64,000 bases of DNA from Streptomyces katrae (GCF_002028425.1 NZ_CP020043.1:284806-348805); one strand, 5' to 3'; numbered from the stretch's first letter, positions 1 to 12,068 are shown. The notes: a model not told the origin generated them from the letters alone. Made by a program: numbers and translations.

Positions 1-145
1 AGGGCGCTTCGAAGGTGACTCGATCCCGCCGTCGTCGAGCGTTCCTCCGGCGGCCTTCGACGCCCGGGGCGGAGCCTGCGGGCACGCGCTTCGGCGGACC
101 CGCACGTCCGGCGCCGCCGCATCCCTCCGTCGCAAGGGAAGTCAC

Positions 146-1486
146 GTGGACGAGATCGTCGAGGCCCTGCTCTCCGAGGACGCGCTGCCCGGGGACTTCG
201 CGGCGCTGCCGCTGCCGGAGGCGTACCGGGGCAACGTGGTGTGCCGGGACGAGACCGGCATGTTCACGGGGATCCCCTCGGCGGAGAAGGACCCGCGCAA
301 GTCCCTGCACCTGCAGGAGGTGCCGACGCCGCAGCCGGGTCCGGGCGAGGCGCTGGTCGCGGTGATGGCGAGCGCGATCAACTACAACACCGTCTGGAGC
401 TCGATCTTCGAGCCGCTGCCGACCTTCGGTTTCCTGGAGCGCTACGGCCGTCTCTCGGAGCTCACCCGCCGCCACGACCTCCCGTACCACGTGCTGGGTT
501 CGGACCTGGCGGGCGTGGTGCTGCGCACCGGCCCGGGTGTGAACCGGTGGAAGGCGGGCGACCGGGTGGTGGCGCACTGCCTGTCGGTGGAGCTGGAGTC
601 GGCCGACGGGCACGACGACACGATGCTCGATCCGGAGCAGCGGATCTGGGGCTTCGAGACCAACTTCGGCGGTCTGGCGGAGCTGGCCCTGGTGAAGTCC
701 AACCAGCTGATGCCCAAGCCCGAGCACCTGACCTGGGAGGAGGCCGCCGCCCCGGGTCTGGTGAACTCCACCGCCTACCGCCAGCTGGTCTCCCGCAACG
801 GCGCCGGGATGAAGCAGGGCGACAACGTGCTGATCTGGGGCGCCAGCGGCGGCCTGGGCTCGTACGCCACCCAGCTGGCGCTGGCCGGCGGCGCCCACCC
901 GGTCTGCGTGGTCTCCTCCCCGGAGAAGGCGGAGATCTGCCGTTCCATGGGCGCCGAGGCGGTCATCGACCGGACCGCCGAGGGGTACAGGTTCTGGAAG
1001 GACGAGCGGACGCAGGATCCCGGGGAGTGGAAGCGCTTCGGCAAGCGCATCCGGGAGCTGACGGGCGGGGAGGACGTGGACATCGTCTTCGAGCATCCGG
1101 GCCGCGAGACCTTCGGCGCCTCCGTCTACGTCACCCGCAAGGGCGGCACGATCACCACCTGCGCCTCGACCTCGGGCTACATGCACGAGTACGACAACCG
1201 CTACCTGTGGATGTCGCTGAAGCGGATCATCGGCTCGCACTTCGCGAACTACCGCGAGGCCTGGGAGGCCAACCGCCTCATCGCCAAGGGCAAGATCCAC
1301 CCCACCCTCTCGAAGACCTACTCCCTGGAGCAGACCGGGCAGGCCGCCTACGACGTCCACCGCAACCTCCACCAGGGCAAGGTCGGCGTCCTCGCCCTCG
1401 CCCCCCGGGAGGGCCTGGGCGTGCGCGACCACGAGCTGCGCGCGAAGCACCTGGAGGCGGTCAACCGCTTCCGCCCCCGGGCCTGA
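146..1486 (+). CDS. ccr: Crotonyl-CoA carboxylase/reductase
   Basis: This 446-residue protein is a full-length medium-chain dehydrogenase/reductase of the crotonyl-CoA carboxylase/reductase family. The family makes ethylmalonyl-CoA (or related 2-alkylmalonyl-CoAs) from enoyl-CoA, CO2 and NADPH. Visible marks are the Rossmann glycine motif WGASGGLGSYA near residue 230 and the family signature FEHPGRETFGASV near residue 312, which holds the glutamate and phenylalanine of the CO2 pocket. The start is a GTG preceded by AAGGGA. The gene is followed by a GTTAAC repeat region and argG. It may supply an unusual extender or starter unit to the neighbouring polyketide genes, or act in the ethylmalonyl-CoA pathway; the sequence alone does not decide. 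Confidence 0.93.
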   Translation: MDEIVEALLSEDALPGDFAALPLPEAYRGNVVCRDETGMFTGIPSAEKDPRKSLHLQEVPTPQPGPGEALVAVMASAINYNTVWSSIFEPLPTFGFLERYGRLSELTRRHDLPYHVLGSDLAGVVLRTGPGVNRWKAGDRVVAHCLSVELESADGHDDTMLDPEQRIWGFETNFGGLAELALVKSNQLMPKPEHLTWEEAAAPGLVNSTAYRQLVSRNGAGMKQGDNVLIWGASGGLGSYATQLALAGGAHPVCVVSSPEKAEICRSMGAEAVIDRTAEGYRFWKDERTQDPGEWKRFGKRIRELTGGEDVDIVFEHPGRETFGASVYVTRKGGTITTCASTSGYMHEYDNRYLWMSLKRIIGSHFANYREAWEANRLIAKGKIHPTLSKTYSLEQTGQAAYDVHRNLHQGKVGVLALAPREGLGVRDHELRAKHLEAVNRFRPRA

Positions 1487-1501
1487 CCCTGCTTGTCGAT
1501 C

Positions 1502-1548
1502 ATTAACGGCGTTAACGCCGCGCCGCCGCCACGCCGCCGTTAACGGCG
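1502..1548. repeat. GTTAACGSCGTTAAC palindrome plus half-site
   Basis: ATTAACGGCGTTAAC (1502-1516, one mismatch to the 15-bp palindrome GTTAACGSCGTTAAC) is followed by an isolated half-site GTTAACGGC at 1539-1547. The same palindrome recurs in the par/tap region more than 50 kb away. The site lies between ccr and argG. Confidence 0.6.
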
Positions 1549-1561
1549 GAGCTCGCTCCAC

Positions 1562-3051
<1,490 letters not shown>

Positions 3052-3055
3052 GTCA

Positions 3056-3206
3056 TCTCTTTCGGATCTTGCCGGTTAAGCCCGCGTCGTTCGGTGCCGT
3101 GCATCGGCGCCTTGGCGGGGCGCCGCCGTACTGGACGTACTTGGTGCCCCGCCAAGGCGGCGAGGTGCGGTGCCGGGCGGCGCGGGCCAGGCAAGATCCG
3201 GAAGAG
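3056..3206. terminator. Long hairpin between convergent argG and MBL genes
   Basis: The 151-bp interval folds into one hairpin with arms of about 60 bp (3056-3121 against 3146-3206). The inner 14 bp, CGCCTTGGCGGGGC, pair perfectly, and the outer TCTCTT..GGATCTTGCC also pairs. In the middle most mismatches are C/T or G/A changes that still allow G-U pairing in RNA. It lies between two convergent genes and probably stops transcription from both sides. It is far larger than a normal terminator and could be a dispersed repeat. Confidence 0.6.
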
Positions 3207-3261
3207 ACGGCCTGGCAGACCCCGTACCCCACGGCCCCCGGACTGCCCGTCCGCACCGCCC

Positions 3262-4179
3262 TCAGGCGGCGCAGGCGGGCAGTCCGCCGTGGTACTCGAC
3301 CATCTCGCAGAACATCTGCTCCACGTCGAGCCGGTGCCCCGGCTCCGCGCCCCGCGCCTCCGCGTAGGCGCGGTGCAGGTTGGGCACCAGCCGCTCGGCG
3401 TCCAGGAGCTCCGCGTACGGGCCGAGGTCGGCCTCCCGCGCGGCCTCCAGCGGGGTCAGCCCCGCCGCAAGGCCCTCGACGGCCAGCCGCTGGAGCAGGC
3501 GCAGGTAGCCGGCGGTGGCGTCGAGCAGTGCGGGGCCGCCGACCGGCCCGTGACCGGCGACGACGGTCCGCGGGCCGAGGGCGCGCAGCCGCTCGACGAC
3601 GGCGAGGGAGCCGGAGACCGAGCCGGTCAGGCAGAACGGCGTGGCCCCGGACATCACGATGTCCCCGGTGAACAGGACCCGCTGCCGCGGCAGCCAGACC
3701 ACCGTGTCCCCGACGGTGTGGGCGGTGCCGGGGTGGATCAGCTCGACGGGGAACTCCCCCGGGTGCAGGGTGAGCCGGTCGCGGAAGGTCAGCCCGGGCA
3801 GTTCCACGCGGACCTCCCCCCAGGGGACGTCCGGCCACAGCCGCGTCAGGTGCAGACCGGCCAGGGCCATCTCGGCGCGCGCCGCCTCGTGGGCGACGAC
3901 CAGCGCCCGGTCGGCGAAGAACCGGTTCCCGAACGTGTGGTCGCCGTGCGAGTGGGTGTTCACCACGAAGCGCGGGGCGTGCGGGGTGATCCGGGCGACC
4001 GCCTCCCCCAGGGCCCGCGTACGGGCCTCGGTGGCGGCCGTGTCGACCAGCACGGGCCGGCCGCCGTCCGGGGCGATCAGCCCGGCGTTGTTCAGGCACC
4101 AGCCGCCGTCGGGCTGGAGGTAGGCCCAGACGTGCTCGGCCACCTCCTCCATCCGGGGCCCGCCGACGCTGCCGGTCAC
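3262..4179 (-). CDS. Metallo-beta-lactamase-fold cyclase/thioesterase (ActIV-like)
   Basis: This 305-residue protein has the metal-binding motif THSHGDH, a later TGD and a GHG histidine, so it is a zinc-dependent hydrolase fold. In type II PKS clusters such proteins (ActIV in actinorhodin) act as the second-ring cyclase and release the bicyclic intermediate from the carrier protein. That role is supported by its place directly after KS-beta. The proposed GTG start at 4179 overlaps the KS-beta stop as GTGA and has GGGGA just upstream. An in-frame ATG at 4152 would give 296 residues and is also possible. No signal peptide is seen. Confidence 0.85.
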   Translation of the reverse strand: MTGSVGGPRMEEVAEHVWAYLQPDGGWCLNNAGLIAPDGGRPVLVDTAATEARTRALGEAVARITPHAPRFVVNTHSHGDHTFGNRFFADRALVVAHEAARAEMALAGLHLTRLWPDVPWGEVRVELPGLTFRDRLTLHPGEFPVELIHPGTAHTVGDTVVWLPRQRVLFTGDIVMSGATPFCLTGSVSGSLAVVERLRALGPRTVVAGHGPVGGPALLDATAGYLRLLQRLAVEGLAAGLTPLEAAREADLGPYAELLDAERLVPNLHRAYAEARGAEPGHRLDVEQMFCEMVEYHGGLPACAA

Positions 4180-5435
4180 CGTCCCCGGACCACCATGGCC
4201 GCGTTGAAGCCGCCCCGGCCCCGTGCCAGCACCAGCGCCGTGCGCAGCCGGGCGGGCCGGCGGACCTCGGTCACGAGGTCGACCGGGCAGTCCGCGGCGG
4301 GCGGCCCGGCGTGCACGGTCGGCGGGATCACGCCGTCGCGCAGCGACAGCAGGGCCGCGGCCAGGTCGAGGGAGGCGCCGCCCGCGGCGAGCCGGCCCGT
4401 CATGGTCTTGGGCGCGGTCACCGGGACCCCGTACTCCCCGAAGACCTCGGCGAGGGCCGCGGCCTCGGCCCGGTCGGCCGCGCGCCGCCCGGCCGCGTCG
4501 GCGAAGACCACGTCCACGTCGGCGGGGGCCAGCCCGGCCTCGCGCAGGGCCAGCGCGGCGGCGTCGCGCAGCCGGGGGGCGCCGCCCGAGCCGGGCGGCG
4601 GATCGAAGGTGGCCGCGTAGCCGGCGACCTCCCCGTAGGGGCGGGCGCCGCGCTCGCGGGCGGCGGCCGCGTCCTCCAGGACCAGCAGGGCCCCGCCCTC
4701 GCCGACGACGTGCCCGCCGGCCTCCTCGGAGAAGGGCAGGTAGGCGCGCTCGGGGTCCTCGCTGGTGCTGAGCTCGCCGGAGGCCAGGTGGGCGGCCCAG
4801 CCCCAGGGGCAGAGGGAGGAGTCCATGCCGCCGGTGACGACGAGCCGGATGCCCTTGCGGAGCTGGCGGCGGGCCTGCGCCACCGCGTCGAGCCCGCCGG
4901 CCTGCTCGCTGACCAGGACGCTGTTGGGGCCGCGCATGCCGTTCTTGATGGAGATCTGGCCGCTGTTGACGGCGTAGAACCAGGCGAAGGACTGGTAGGC
5001 GCTGACGTACTGGCCGCCCTTGCTCCACAGGGCCTGGAGCTCGCGCTGCCCGAACTCGTAGCCGCCGGCCGAGCTGGCGGTGATCACCCCGGCCGCGTAG
5101 TCGGGCAGCCCGGCGGGATCCACGCCGGCGTCGGCGAGGGCCTCGTCGGCGGCGGTGAGGGCGAGCCGGGTCACCTGGTCGGTCTGCGGCAGCAGCCGGC
5201 CGGGCAGGTGCTCGGCGGCGTCGAAGCCCCGGACCTCCCCGGCCAGCTTCGCCGGGTACTGGCCGGCGTCGAAGCGGGTGACCGGGCGGATGCCGCTCTC
5301 GCCGCGCAGGACCGCGCTCCACCAGGCCTCGGTGCCCAGCCCGTTCGGGGCGGCGACGCCGATCCCGGTGATCACGGGGGCGGCGGAGGCGGCCGCCGCC
5401 GACATCACCGGGGCGGCTGCGGTCTGCGTGCTCAT
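4176..5435 (-). CDS. Type II PKS ketosynthase beta / chain-length factor (set 1)
   Basis: This 419-residue protein pairs with the KS-alpha encoded immediately upstream to form the ketosynthase/chain-length-factor heterodimer. The ketosynthase fold is intact, but the catalytic cysteine is replaced by glutamine in VLVSEQAGG, the hallmark of KS-beta subunits. This glutamine supports malonyl-ACP decarboxylation and priming. Its ATG overlaps the KS-alpha stop as ATGA, so the two are translationally coupled. It has an alanine-rich N-terminal extension before [10 protein letters not shown]. The neighbouring ActIII- and ActVII-like genes suggest a polyketide folded as in benzoisochromanequinones or angucyclines. 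The chain length cannot be read reliably from the sequence. Confidence 0.95.
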   Translation of the reverse strand: MSTQTAAAPVMSAAAASAAPVITGIGVAAPNGLGTEAWWSAVLRGESGIRPVTRFDAGQYPAKLAGEVRGFDAAEHLPGRLLPQTDQVTRLALTAADEALADAGVDPAGLPDYAAGVITASSAGGYEFGQRELQALWSKGGQYVSAYQSFAWFYAVNSGQISIKNGMRGPNSVLVSEQAGGLDAVAQARRQLRKGIRLVVTGGMDSSLCPWGWAAHLASGELSTSEDPERAYLPFSEEAGGHVVGEGGALLVLEDAAAARERGARPYGEVAGYAATFDPPPGSGGAPRLRDAAALALREAGLAPADVDVVFADAAGRRAADRAEAAALAEVFGEYGVPVTAPKTMTGRLAAGGASLDLAAALLSLRDGVIPPTVHAGPPAADCPVDLVTEVRRPARLRTALVLARGRGGFNAAMVVRGR

Positions 5436-6703
5436 GCGGCGGCTCCCAGGCGCGGGCGGGTCAGGATCATGGCGCTCTGGAAGCCGCCGAAGCCGCTGCC
5501 GACGCTGAGCACGGTGTCCGTGCGGTGCTCGCGCGCGGTCAGCGGGATGTAGTCCAGGTCGCAGCCCGGGTCGGGGTGGTGCAGGTTGGCCGTCGGGGGG
5601 ACGGTGTTGTGCTCGATGGCCAGGGCGCTGGCGGCCACCTCCAGGGAGCCGATCGCGCCGAGCGAGTGCCCGATCATCGACTTGATGGAGCTGACCGGGG
5701 TCTCGTAGGCGTGCTGTCCGAGGCTGCGCTTGAAGGCGGCGGTCTCGTGCCGGTCGTTCTGCTTGGTGCCGGAGCCGTGGGCGTTGACGTAGTCGACGGC
5801 GGTGGCGGGCAGGCGGGCCTCGTCGAGGGCGACGGTGATGGCCTCGGCCATCTCGCGGCCCTCGGCCTTCAGCCCGGTCATGTGGTAGGCGTTGCCGCGG
5901 CTGGCGAACCCGGCTATCTCGGCGTAGACGTGGGCGCCGCGGCGGCGGGCGCTCTCCAGCTCCTCCAGGACCAGGACCGCCGAGCCCTCGCCGAGGACGA
6001 ACCCGTTGCGGGTGGCGTCGAAGGGGCGCGAGGCGGTCTCCGGGTGGTCGTTGCTGGGCGAGGTGGCCTTGATGGCGTCGAAGCAGGCCACGGTGATCGG
6101 CGAGATCGGCGCCTCGGTGGCGCCGGTGACCATCACGTCGGCGCTGCCCTCGCGGATCAGTTCCACGGCGTGGCCGATGGAGTCCAGGCCCGAGGTGCAG
6201 CCGGTGGAGACCATGGAGACGGGGCCCTGGGCGCCGACGCGCCAGGCCACCTCGGCCGCCATCGAGCTGGGCACGAAGTAGTCGAACAGGTGGGGCACGG
6301 CGAGGGTGTGGTCCACCTGCCAGGTGGAGCCGCCCCCGCTGACGGCGTTGTACTCGTTGTCCAGGCCCGTGGTGCAGCCCACCGCGCTGCCCAGGGTGAC
6401 GCCGGTGCGCGTGGGGTCCAGGGCCGCGGTGTCGAGCCCGCTGTCACGGACCGCCTCGTCGGCGCTGACCAGCGCGAACTGGGCGGCCCGGTCCAGGCGG
6501 GCGGCCTCCTCGGGGGTGAACCCGTGGGCGAGCGGGTCGAAGTCGGCCTCGGCGGCGATCCGCGAACGGAAGCCGGAGGCGTCGAAGAGGCTGATGGCGC
6601 GGGTGGCGGTCCGCCCGGAGGTGAGCCGGGCCCAGTACGCCTTGGTGCCCACTCCCCCGGGTGCGACCACGCCGATCCCGGTGATGACGACGCGTCGGTT
6701 CAT
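5432..6703 (-). CDS. Type II PKS ketosynthase alpha (set 1)
   Basis: The condensing subunit of a type II aromatic PKS, 423 residues. The active-site cysteine is in [11 protein letters not shown] near residue 169. The histidine motifs [11 protein letters not shown] near 305 and [12 protein letters not shown] near 340 are both present, giving the full Cys-His-His set. It carries out decarboxylative condensation of malonyl-ACP with its KS-beta partner. The ATG overlaps the stop of the DegT-family gene (ATGA), and the gene is itself coupled to KS-beta. No acyl carrier protein gene lies in this block, so it must use one of those at 27, 31 or 41 kb or one elsewhere. Confidence 0.96.
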   Translation of the reverse strand: MNRRVVITGIGVVAPGGVGTKAYWARLTSGRTATRAISLFDASGFRSRIAAEADFDPLAHGFTPEEAARLDRAAQFALVSADEAVRDSGLDTAALDPTRTGVTLGSAVGCTTGLDNEYNAVSGGGSTWQVDHTLAVPHLFDYFVPSSMAAEVAWRVGAQGPVSMVSTGCTSGLDSIGHAVELIREGSADVMVTGATEAPISPITVACFDAIKATSPSNDHPETASRPFDATRNGFVLGEGSAVLVLEELESARRRGAHVYAEIAGFASRGNAYHMTGLKAEGREMAEAITVALDEARLPATAVDYVNAHGSGTKQNDRHETAAFKRSLGQHAYETPVSSIKSMIGHSLGAIGSLEVAASALAIEHNTVPPTANLHHPDPGCDLDYIPLTAREHRTDTVLSVGSGFGGFQSAMILTRPRLGAAA

Positions 6704-7878
6704 GGGGTGTCCTTCACGGTGAGTCCTTCGTCGGTACGGTCGGAGAGCCTGGACCGCACCGACCTGCGCAGCGCGTCGATGACGGTGGTCACGTCCGCGT
6801 CGCTGAGCCCGGGGTGCAGGGGCAGGCGCACGGTGCGGTCCACCGCCCAGTCGCAGGAGGGCAACGGGGCCGCCGGGGGCTCCCCGTCGCCGTCGGCCGG
6901 GAACCGGTGCAGGGGCGCGTGGTGGGAGGTCGTGTAGATCTCCTCGGCCAGCAGGTCGGCGACGACCCCGTCCTTGATGGCGGGGTGGAGCTGCACCCAG
7001 TACAGGCAGTCCGTGGACTCGTGGCCCTCGGGCAGCGGCGGGGGCGTCAGCAGCCCGTCGGTGCCGGCCAGCTCCCGGTCGTAGCGGGCGGCGATCTCGC
7101 GGCGCCGCTCCACCATCTCGGGGAGGCGGCGCAGCTGGACGGTGCCGATGGCGGCGGTCAGGTCGTTGCCGGCGATCCCGCGCCCGTACTCGGGCAGGTC
7201 CGGTTCGCCGGGCAGGGAGGCATGGCCGAAGCCGCTGGCGCGGACCAGGCCACGGCGGGCGAGGAGGCGGGTGCGGGCGGCCCGTTCGGGGTCCTTCGCG
7301 TAGACCATGCCGCCGTCGCCGGTGACCAGGACCCGGCCGGGGTCGAAGCTCCACACGGCGAGGTCGCCGAAGGTGCCGGCGGGCCGGCCGTCGACGCGGG
7401 AGGCGACGGAGCAGGCGCCGTCCTCGATCAGGGCCAGGCCCCGTTCCCGGCAGTGCGCGGCGATGCGGACGATGTCGCCGGCGCGTCCCCCGTAGTGGAG
7501 GAAGAGGACCGCGCGGGTGCGGTCGGTGAGGGCGGCCTCGACGTCCTCCAGGGACGGGTTGAGGGTGCGGCGGTCGACGTCGCAGAAGACGGGGCGGCCG
7601 CCGCGCGCGGCCACGGCCTCGGCGGTGGCGGGCAGGCCGAGGGAGGGCAGGACGACCTCGTCGCCCTCCTCGAGGTCGAGGGTCTCGACGGCCAGGTGCA
7701 GTGCGGTCGTGCCGGAGCTGGTGAAGACGACGTGGCCGGGCTCGATGCCCAGGTGCTCGGCGAAGGCCGTCTCGAAGGCCGTGGTGCGCCGTCCGCTGCC
7801 GAGCCTGCGGTCGTGGAACACCCCGGCGACCGCGTCGAGTTCCTCCGCCCCGACCTGGGGCTGAAACAAGTTGATCAT
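6700..7878 (-). CDS. DegT/DnrJ/EryC1/StrS-family protein lacking the PLP lysine
   Basis: This 392-residue protein has the fold and length of sugar aminotransferases of the DegT/StrS family. Recognisable landmarks are [10 protein letters not shown] near residue 60, EDGACSVAS in place of the usual DAAQA-type motif, and [14 protein letters not shown] in place of SFxxxKxxxxGxGG. The lysine that forms the Schiff base with pyridoxal phosphate is therefore an arginine, and the usual glutamine that stacks on the ring is a cysteine. Normal transamination seems impossible. It is the first gene of the KS operon, with GAGAGG before the ATG and an ATGA overlap with KS-alpha. It may be a repurposed scaffold or a non-PLP enzyme. 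Confidence 0.85.
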   Translation of the reverse strand: MINLFQPQVGAEELDAVAGVFHDRRLGSGRRTTAFETAFAEHLGIEPGHVVFTSSGTTALHLAVETLDLEEGDEVVLPSLGLPATAEAVAARGGRPVFCDVDRRTLNPSLEDVEAALTDRTRAVLFLHYGGRAGDIVRIAAHCRERGLALIEDGACSVASRVDGRPAGTFGDLAVWSFDPGRVLVTGDGGMVYAKDPERAARTRLLARRGLVRASGFGHASLPGEPDLPEYGRGIAGNDLTAAIGTVQLRRLPEMVERRREIAARYDRELAGTDGLLTPPPLPEGHESTDCLYWVQLHPAIKDGVVADLLAEEIYTTSHHAPLHRFPADGDGEPPAAPLPSCDWAVDRTVRLPLHPGLSDADVTTVIDALRRSVRSRLSDRTDEGLTVKDTP

Positions 7879-7914
7879 GGTCGCCTCTCGCGTGCGGGTG
7901 TCTCCCCGATCTTG

Positions 7915-7930
7915 TCGACCGCCGCTCGAC
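7915..7930. promoter_or_regulatory. TCGAC heptad-type repeats in a divergent promoter
   Basis: TCGAC occurs at 7915-7919 and 7926-7930, exactly 11 bp apart, between the divergent DegT/KS and ketoreductase operons. SARP activators bind direct heptamer repeats spaced by 11 bp (often TCGAGxx), and five SARP genes lie in the window. Binding is inferred, not shown. Confidence 0.35.
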
Positions 7931-8053
7931 GAACGATGGAGGGCCGGTGGTCCCCCCGGTCGCGACACCGGGGCCGAGACGCCTTCGAGTACCGCTCCAT
8001 CGCGGTGACGGATCCTCCGCGTGCGCCACCAGTCGATTCACCGAGGAGTTCTC

Positions 8054-8857
8054 ATGCCCGACCAGGCCCAGGAGCAGGACCAGACCAAGCGCGTCGCCGT
8101 CGTCACCGGAGCGACCAGTGGTATCGGCCTGGAAGCGGCCCGCACCCTGGCCGCGCAGGGACACCGGGTGTTCATCGGCGCCCGCGACGCCGACAACGTG
8201 GCCCGTACCGTCAAGGAGCTCACCGCCGAGGGCCTGGAGGTCGACGGCGCGAGCGTGGACGTGCGCAGCGGCGAGGGCGTCAAGGCCTGGGTCGAGGCGG
8301 CCGTGGAGCGGTTCGGCACCATCGACGTGGTGGTCAACAACGCCGGCCGCTCGGGCGGCGGCGTCACCGCCGACATCGCCGACGAGCTCTGGTACGACGT
8401 CATCGAGACCAACCTCAACAGCGTCTTCCGCGTCACCCGCGAGGTCCTGAACACCGGCGGCATGCGCGCCAAGAACCGCGGCCGCATCATCAACATCGCC
8501 TCCACTGCCGGCAAGCAGGGCGTGGTCCTGGGCGCCCCCTACTCGGCGTCCAAGCACGGCGTGGTGGGCTTCACCAAGGCGCTGGGCAACGAGCTGGCCC
8601 CGACGGGCATCACCGTCAACGCCGTCTGCCCCGGCTACGTCGAGACGCCGATGGCCGAGCGGGTCCGCCAGGGCTACGCCGCCGCGTACCAGACCACCGA
8701 GGAGGCCGTGCTGGAGAAGTTCCAGGCCAAGATCCCCCTCGGCCGCTACTCCACCCCGCAGGAGGTCGCCGGGCTCGTGGGCTACCTGGCCTCCGACACC
8801 GCCGCCTCCATCACCTCGCAGGCCCTCAACGTCTGCGGTGGCCTCGGCAACTTCTGA
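8054..8857 (+). CDS. Polyketide ketoreductase (ActIII-like SDR)
   Basis: This 267-residue NADPH-dependent ketoreductase is of the type that reduces the C9 carbonyl of a nascent aromatic polyketide. It has the classical SDR motifs: TGATSGIG near residue 15, NNAGRSGGG near 95, and YSASKHG with catalytic Tyr and Lys near 162. The loop [17 protein letters not shown] matches ActIII-type enzymes. The chosen ATG follows GAGGAG. It starts a plus-strand operon with the aromatase/cyclase and another SDR, divergent from the KS operon. It is the only clear C9-type ketoreductase in the window, so both KS sets may depend on it. Confidence 0.94.
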   Translation: MPDQAQEQDQTKRVAVVTGATSGIGLEAARTLAAQGHRVFIGARDADNVARTVKELTAEGLEVDGASVDVRSGEGVKAWVEAAVERFGTIDVVVNNAGRSGGGVTADIADELWYDVIETNLNSVFRVTREVLNTGGMRAKNRGRIINIASTAGKQGVVLGAPYSASKHGVVGFTKALGNELAPTGITVNAVCPGYVETPMAERVRQGYAAAYQTTEEAVLEKFQAKIPLGRYSTPQEVAGLVGYLASDTAASITSQALNVCGGLGNF

Positions 8858-8920
8858 GCCCGCCCCGCCCGACCCCGTACGCACGTACGCGTGTACGACC
8901 CCGAACCGAGGAGCAAGACC

Positions 8921-9874
8921 ATGCCGCAGCCCGGCCTGCGTGAAGTGGAGCACGAGATCACGGTCTCGGCCCCGGCCGCCGCCGTGTACCGGTTGATCGC
9001 CGAGGTGCAGAACTGGCCGCGGATCTTCCCCCCGACCATCTACGTGGACCACATCCCGCAGGGCGGGAACGAGGAGCGCATCCGGATCTGGGCCACCGCC
9101 AACGGCGAGCCCAAGAACTGGACCTCCCGCCGCACCCTGGACCCGGAGAAGCTGACGATCACCTTCCGCCAGGAGGTCCCGGCTCCCCCGGTCGCCGCGA
9201 TGGGCGGCACCTGGATCATCGAGCCGGTCTCGGAGGGCGAGTCCCGGGTGCGGCTGCTGCACGACTACCGGGCCGAGGACGACGACCCGCAGAAGCTGGA
9301 GTGGATCGACCGCGCGGTCGACCGCAACTCGCGCTCGGAGCTGGCCGCGCTCAAGACCAACGTCGAGCACGCCCACGCCACCGAGGACCTGACGTTCTCC
9401 TTCGAGGACACGGTCCGCGTCGAGGGCTCCGCCAAGGACGTCTACGACTTCGTCAACGAGGCGCACCTGTGGCCCGAGCGGCTGCCGCACGTGGCGGTCG
9501 TCCGGCTGACCGAGGACACCCCGGGCCTGCAGGAACTGGAGATGGACACCCGGGCCAAGGACGGCTCCGTCCACACCACCAAGTCCTACCGGGTGACGTT
9601 CCCGGACGAGCGGATCGCCTACAAGCAGACGACCCTGCCTGCGCTGATGAGCCTGCACACCGGCTACTGGACGTTCGCCGAGGACGGCGAGGGCGGCGTG
9701 TCCGCCTCCTCCCAGCACACGGTGACGATCAACACCGCGAACATCGCCCGGATCCTGGGCCCCGAGGCCACGGTCGAGGACGCCAAGGCGTACGTCCGGT
9801 CCGCCCTCAGCACCAACAGCACGGCCACCCTCAACCACGCCAAGACCTTCGCCGAGCAGCGGGCCCGTCGATGA
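8921..9874 (+). CDS. Aromatase/cyclase, two START-like domains (ActVII-like)
   Basis: This 317-residue protein has two similar halves of the START/Bet v1-like aromatase fold. The first begins near residue 7 ([20 protein letters not shown]) and the second near 160 ([20 protein letters not shown]). Such didomain aromatase/cyclases close and dehydrate the first ring of a reduced polyketide. The start ATG follows GAGGAG; an upstream in-frame GTG at 8891 has no better site. Its stop overlaps the next gene as ATGA. Together with the ketoreductase and the MBL-fold cyclase it makes an ActIII/ActVII/ActIV-like trio. Confidence 0.92.
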   Translation: MPQPGLREVEHEITVSAPAAAVYRLIAEVQNWPRIFPPTIYVDHIPQGGNEERIRIWATANGEPKNWTSRRTLDPEKLTITFRQEVPAPPVAAMGGTWIIEPVSEGESRVRLLHDYRAEDDDPQKLEWIDRAVDRNSRSELAALKTNVEHAHATEDLTFSFEDTVRVEGSAKDVYDFVNEAHLWPERLPHVAVVRLTEDTPGLQELEMDTRAKDGSVHTTKSYRVTFPDERIAYKQTTLPALMSLHTGYWTFAEDGEGGVSASSQHTVTINTANIARILGPEATVEDAKAYVRSALSTNSTATLNHAKTFAEQRARR

Positions 9875-10719
9875 CGGAGGGGACGCCCCGGGTCTGGTTC
9901 GTCACCGGTGCCTCCAGGGGCCTGGGACGGGCCGTCGCCGAGGTCGTCCTGGAGGCAGGGGACACCGTGGTCGCCACGGCCCGCCGCGTCGAGGCGCTCG
10001 ACGGACTCGTCGAGCGCTTCGGCGCGCAGGTCGTCCCCATGACCCTGGACGTCAGCGACCGCGCGGCGGTGTTCGCGACCGTGGCCGAGGCCGGGGAGCG
10101 GGCCGGGCGGATCGACGTCCTGCTCAACAACGCCGGGTACGGGCTGGCCGGTGCGGTGGAGGAGGTCACCGAACGACAAGTCCGCGACCAGTTCGACGTG
10201 AACTTCCTCGGCGCCCTGTGGACCACCCAGGCCGTACTCCCGCTGATGCGCCGCCAGGGCTCGGGCCACCTCCTCCAGATGTCCAGCATCGCGGGCGTGA
10301 CCACGTACCCCAACCTGGGCATGTACTGCGCCAGCAAATGGGCCTTGGAGGCGATGGGCGAGACCCTGGCCCGGGAGGTCGCCGGCTTCGGGATCAAGGT
10401 CACCCTGATCGAGGCCGGCGAATTCCGCACCGAGTGGAGCGCGAGCTCCCTGGTGCGGGCCACGCCCAAGACCGCCTACGACACCGTGCTGGCCCAGCGC
10501 CGGCACGGACTGTCGGGTGCCTTCGCCCACCTCCAGCCCGGCGACCCGCGCCGGGCCGGGGTGGCGTTGCTGAAGCTGCTGGAGGCCGATGAGCCCCCAC
10601 TCCGCCTCCTCCTGGGCGCCAGTGCGGCCGACCGCGCCCCGGCGGTGCTGCGCGAGCGGCTGGCCGGCTGGGAGGAGTGGGCCCCCCTGGCCCCGACGAC
10701 GGACTTCCCGCCGGCCTGA
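9871..10719 (+). CDS. Short-chain dehydrogenase/reductase
   Basis: This 282-residue classical SDR has TGASRGLG near residue 13, NNAGYG near 88 and a YCASK catalytic motif near 155. It is translationally coupled to the aromatase/cyclase (ATGA overlap), so it belongs to the polyketide operon. The sequence with [10 protein letters not shown] near the C-terminal half resembles oxidoreductases of the SDR5-like group rather than ActIII. It probably acts as a tailoring reductase. The substrate cannot be told. Confidence 0.88.
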   Translation: MTEGTPRVWFVTGASRGLGRAVAEVVLEAGDTVVATARRVEALDGLVERFGAQVVPMTLDVSDRAAVFATVAEAGERAGRIDVLLNNAGYGLAGAVEEVTERQVRDQFDVNFLGALWTTQAVLPLMRRQGSGHLLQMSSIAGVTTYPNLGMYCASKWALEAMGETLAREVAGFGIKVTLIEAGEFRTEWSASSLVRATPKTAYDTVLAQRRHGLSGAFAHLQPGDPRRAGVALLKLLEADEPPLRLLLGASAADRAPAVLRERLAGWEEWAPLAPTTDFPPA

Positions 10720-10747
10720 GCCCCTGGCGCCCTGACCCCCTGGAGCC

Positions 10748-11956
10748 CTAGAGACCGGCCGCGGCGCGCAGGGCGTCGGCGCGGTCCGTGCGCTCCCAGG
10801 TGAAGTCGGGGAGCTCGCGGCCGAAGTGGCCGTAGGCGGCGGTCTGCGCGTAGATCGGGCGCAGCAGGTCCAGGTCGCGGATGATGGCGGCCGGGCGGAG
10901 GTCGAAGACGCTGGAGACCGCCTCCTGGATCCGCTCGTCGGGCAGGGTGCCGGTGCCGAAGGTCTCCACGAAGAGGCCGACGGGCTCGGCCTTGCCGATC
11001 GCGTACGCGACCTGCACCTCGCAGCGGGCCGCGAGGCCGGCGGCGACGACGTTCTTGGCGACCCAGCGCATCGCGTACGCCGCCGAGCGGTCCACCTTCG
11101 ACGGGTCCTTGCCCGAGAAGGCACCGCCGCCGTGACGGGCCATACCGCCGTAGGTGTCGATGATGATCTTGCGGCCGGTCAGGCCTGCGTCGCCCATCGG
11201 GCCGCCGATCTCGAAGCGCCCGGTCGGGTTGACCAGCAGCCGGTACCCCTCGGTGTCCAGCTTGATGCCCTCGGCGGCCAGCTGCCCGAGCACGTGCTCG
11301 ACGACGAACTCCCGGATGTCCGGGGTGAGCCGCACCTCCAGTGCGATGTCGGCGGCGTGCTGCGTGGAGACCACGACCGTGTCGAGCCGGACCGGCTTGT
11401 CCCCGTCGTACTCGATGGTGACCTGCGTCTTGCCGTCGGGCCGCAGGTAGGGAACGATCGCGCTCTTGCGCACCTCGGACAGGCGCCGGGACAGCCGGTG
11501 CGCGAGGTGGATCGGCAGCGGCATCAGCTCGGGGGTCTCGTCGCAGGCGTAGCCGAACATCAGACCCTGGTCGCCCGCGCCCTGCCGGTCGAGCTCGTCG
11601 CCCTCGCCCTCCACCCGCCGCTCGTACGCCGTGTCGACGCCCCGCGCGATGTCCGGGGACTGCGCGCCGATGGACACCGAGACGCCGCAGGAGGCGCCGT
11701 CGAAACCCTTGTTGGACGAGTCGTAGCCGATCTCCAGGATCTTGTCGCGGACGAGCTGGGCGATCGGCGCGTACGCCTTCGTCGTCACCTCACCCGCGAT
11801 GTGGACCTGGCCGGTGGTGATCAGGGTCTCCACGGCCACGCGCGAGGTCGGATCCCGTCGCAGCAGCGCGTCGAGGATGGTGTCGCTGATCTGGTCGGCG
11901 ATCTTGTCGGGGTGGCCCTCGGTCACGGACTCCGAGGTGAAAAGACGACGGGACAT
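10748..11956 (-). CDS. metK: S-adenosylmethionine synthetase
   Basis: MetK makes S-adenosylmethionine from methionine and ATP in the cytoplasm. The 402-residue product has the standard motifs: [12 protein letters not shown] near residue 14, [12 protein letters not shown] near 120, [16 protein letters not shown] near 258. AGGAGG stands before the ATG. A gene copy here, convergent with the polyketide SDR gene, may be a cluster-associated second copy raising the SAM supply for methylation or for secondary metabolism. No methyltransferase gene was found in the window, so its local use is unclear. Confidence 0.96.
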   Translation of the reverse strand: MSRRLFTSESVTEGHPDKIADQISDTILDALLRRDPTSRVAVETLITTGQVHIAGEVTTKAYAPIAQLVRDKILEIGYDSSNKGFDGASCGVSVSIGAQSPDIARGVDTAYERRVEGEGDELDRQGAGDQGLMFGYACDETPELMPLPIHLAHRLSRRLSEVRKSAIVPYLRPDGKTQVTIEYDGDKPVRLDTVVVSTQHAADIALEVRLTPDIREFVVEHVLGQLAAEGIKLDTEGYRLLVNPTGRFEIGGPMGDAGLTGRKIIIDTYGGMARHGGGAFSGKDPSKVDRSAAYAMRWVAKNVVAAGLAARCEVQVAYAIGKAEPVGLFVETFGTGTLPDERIQEAVSSVFDLRPAAIIRDLDLLRPIYAQTAAYGHFGRELPDFTWERTDRADALRAAAGL

Positions 11957-12068
11957 GCGGCTTCCTCCTGTGTAGGCCCGGTGCACGGCCCTGTGCACGG
12001 CCGGAACCGCGACGCTCCCCGACCGCCCTGGAGCCGCGCTCGAACGCGGCGGACGCCCGGGCCGCGGT

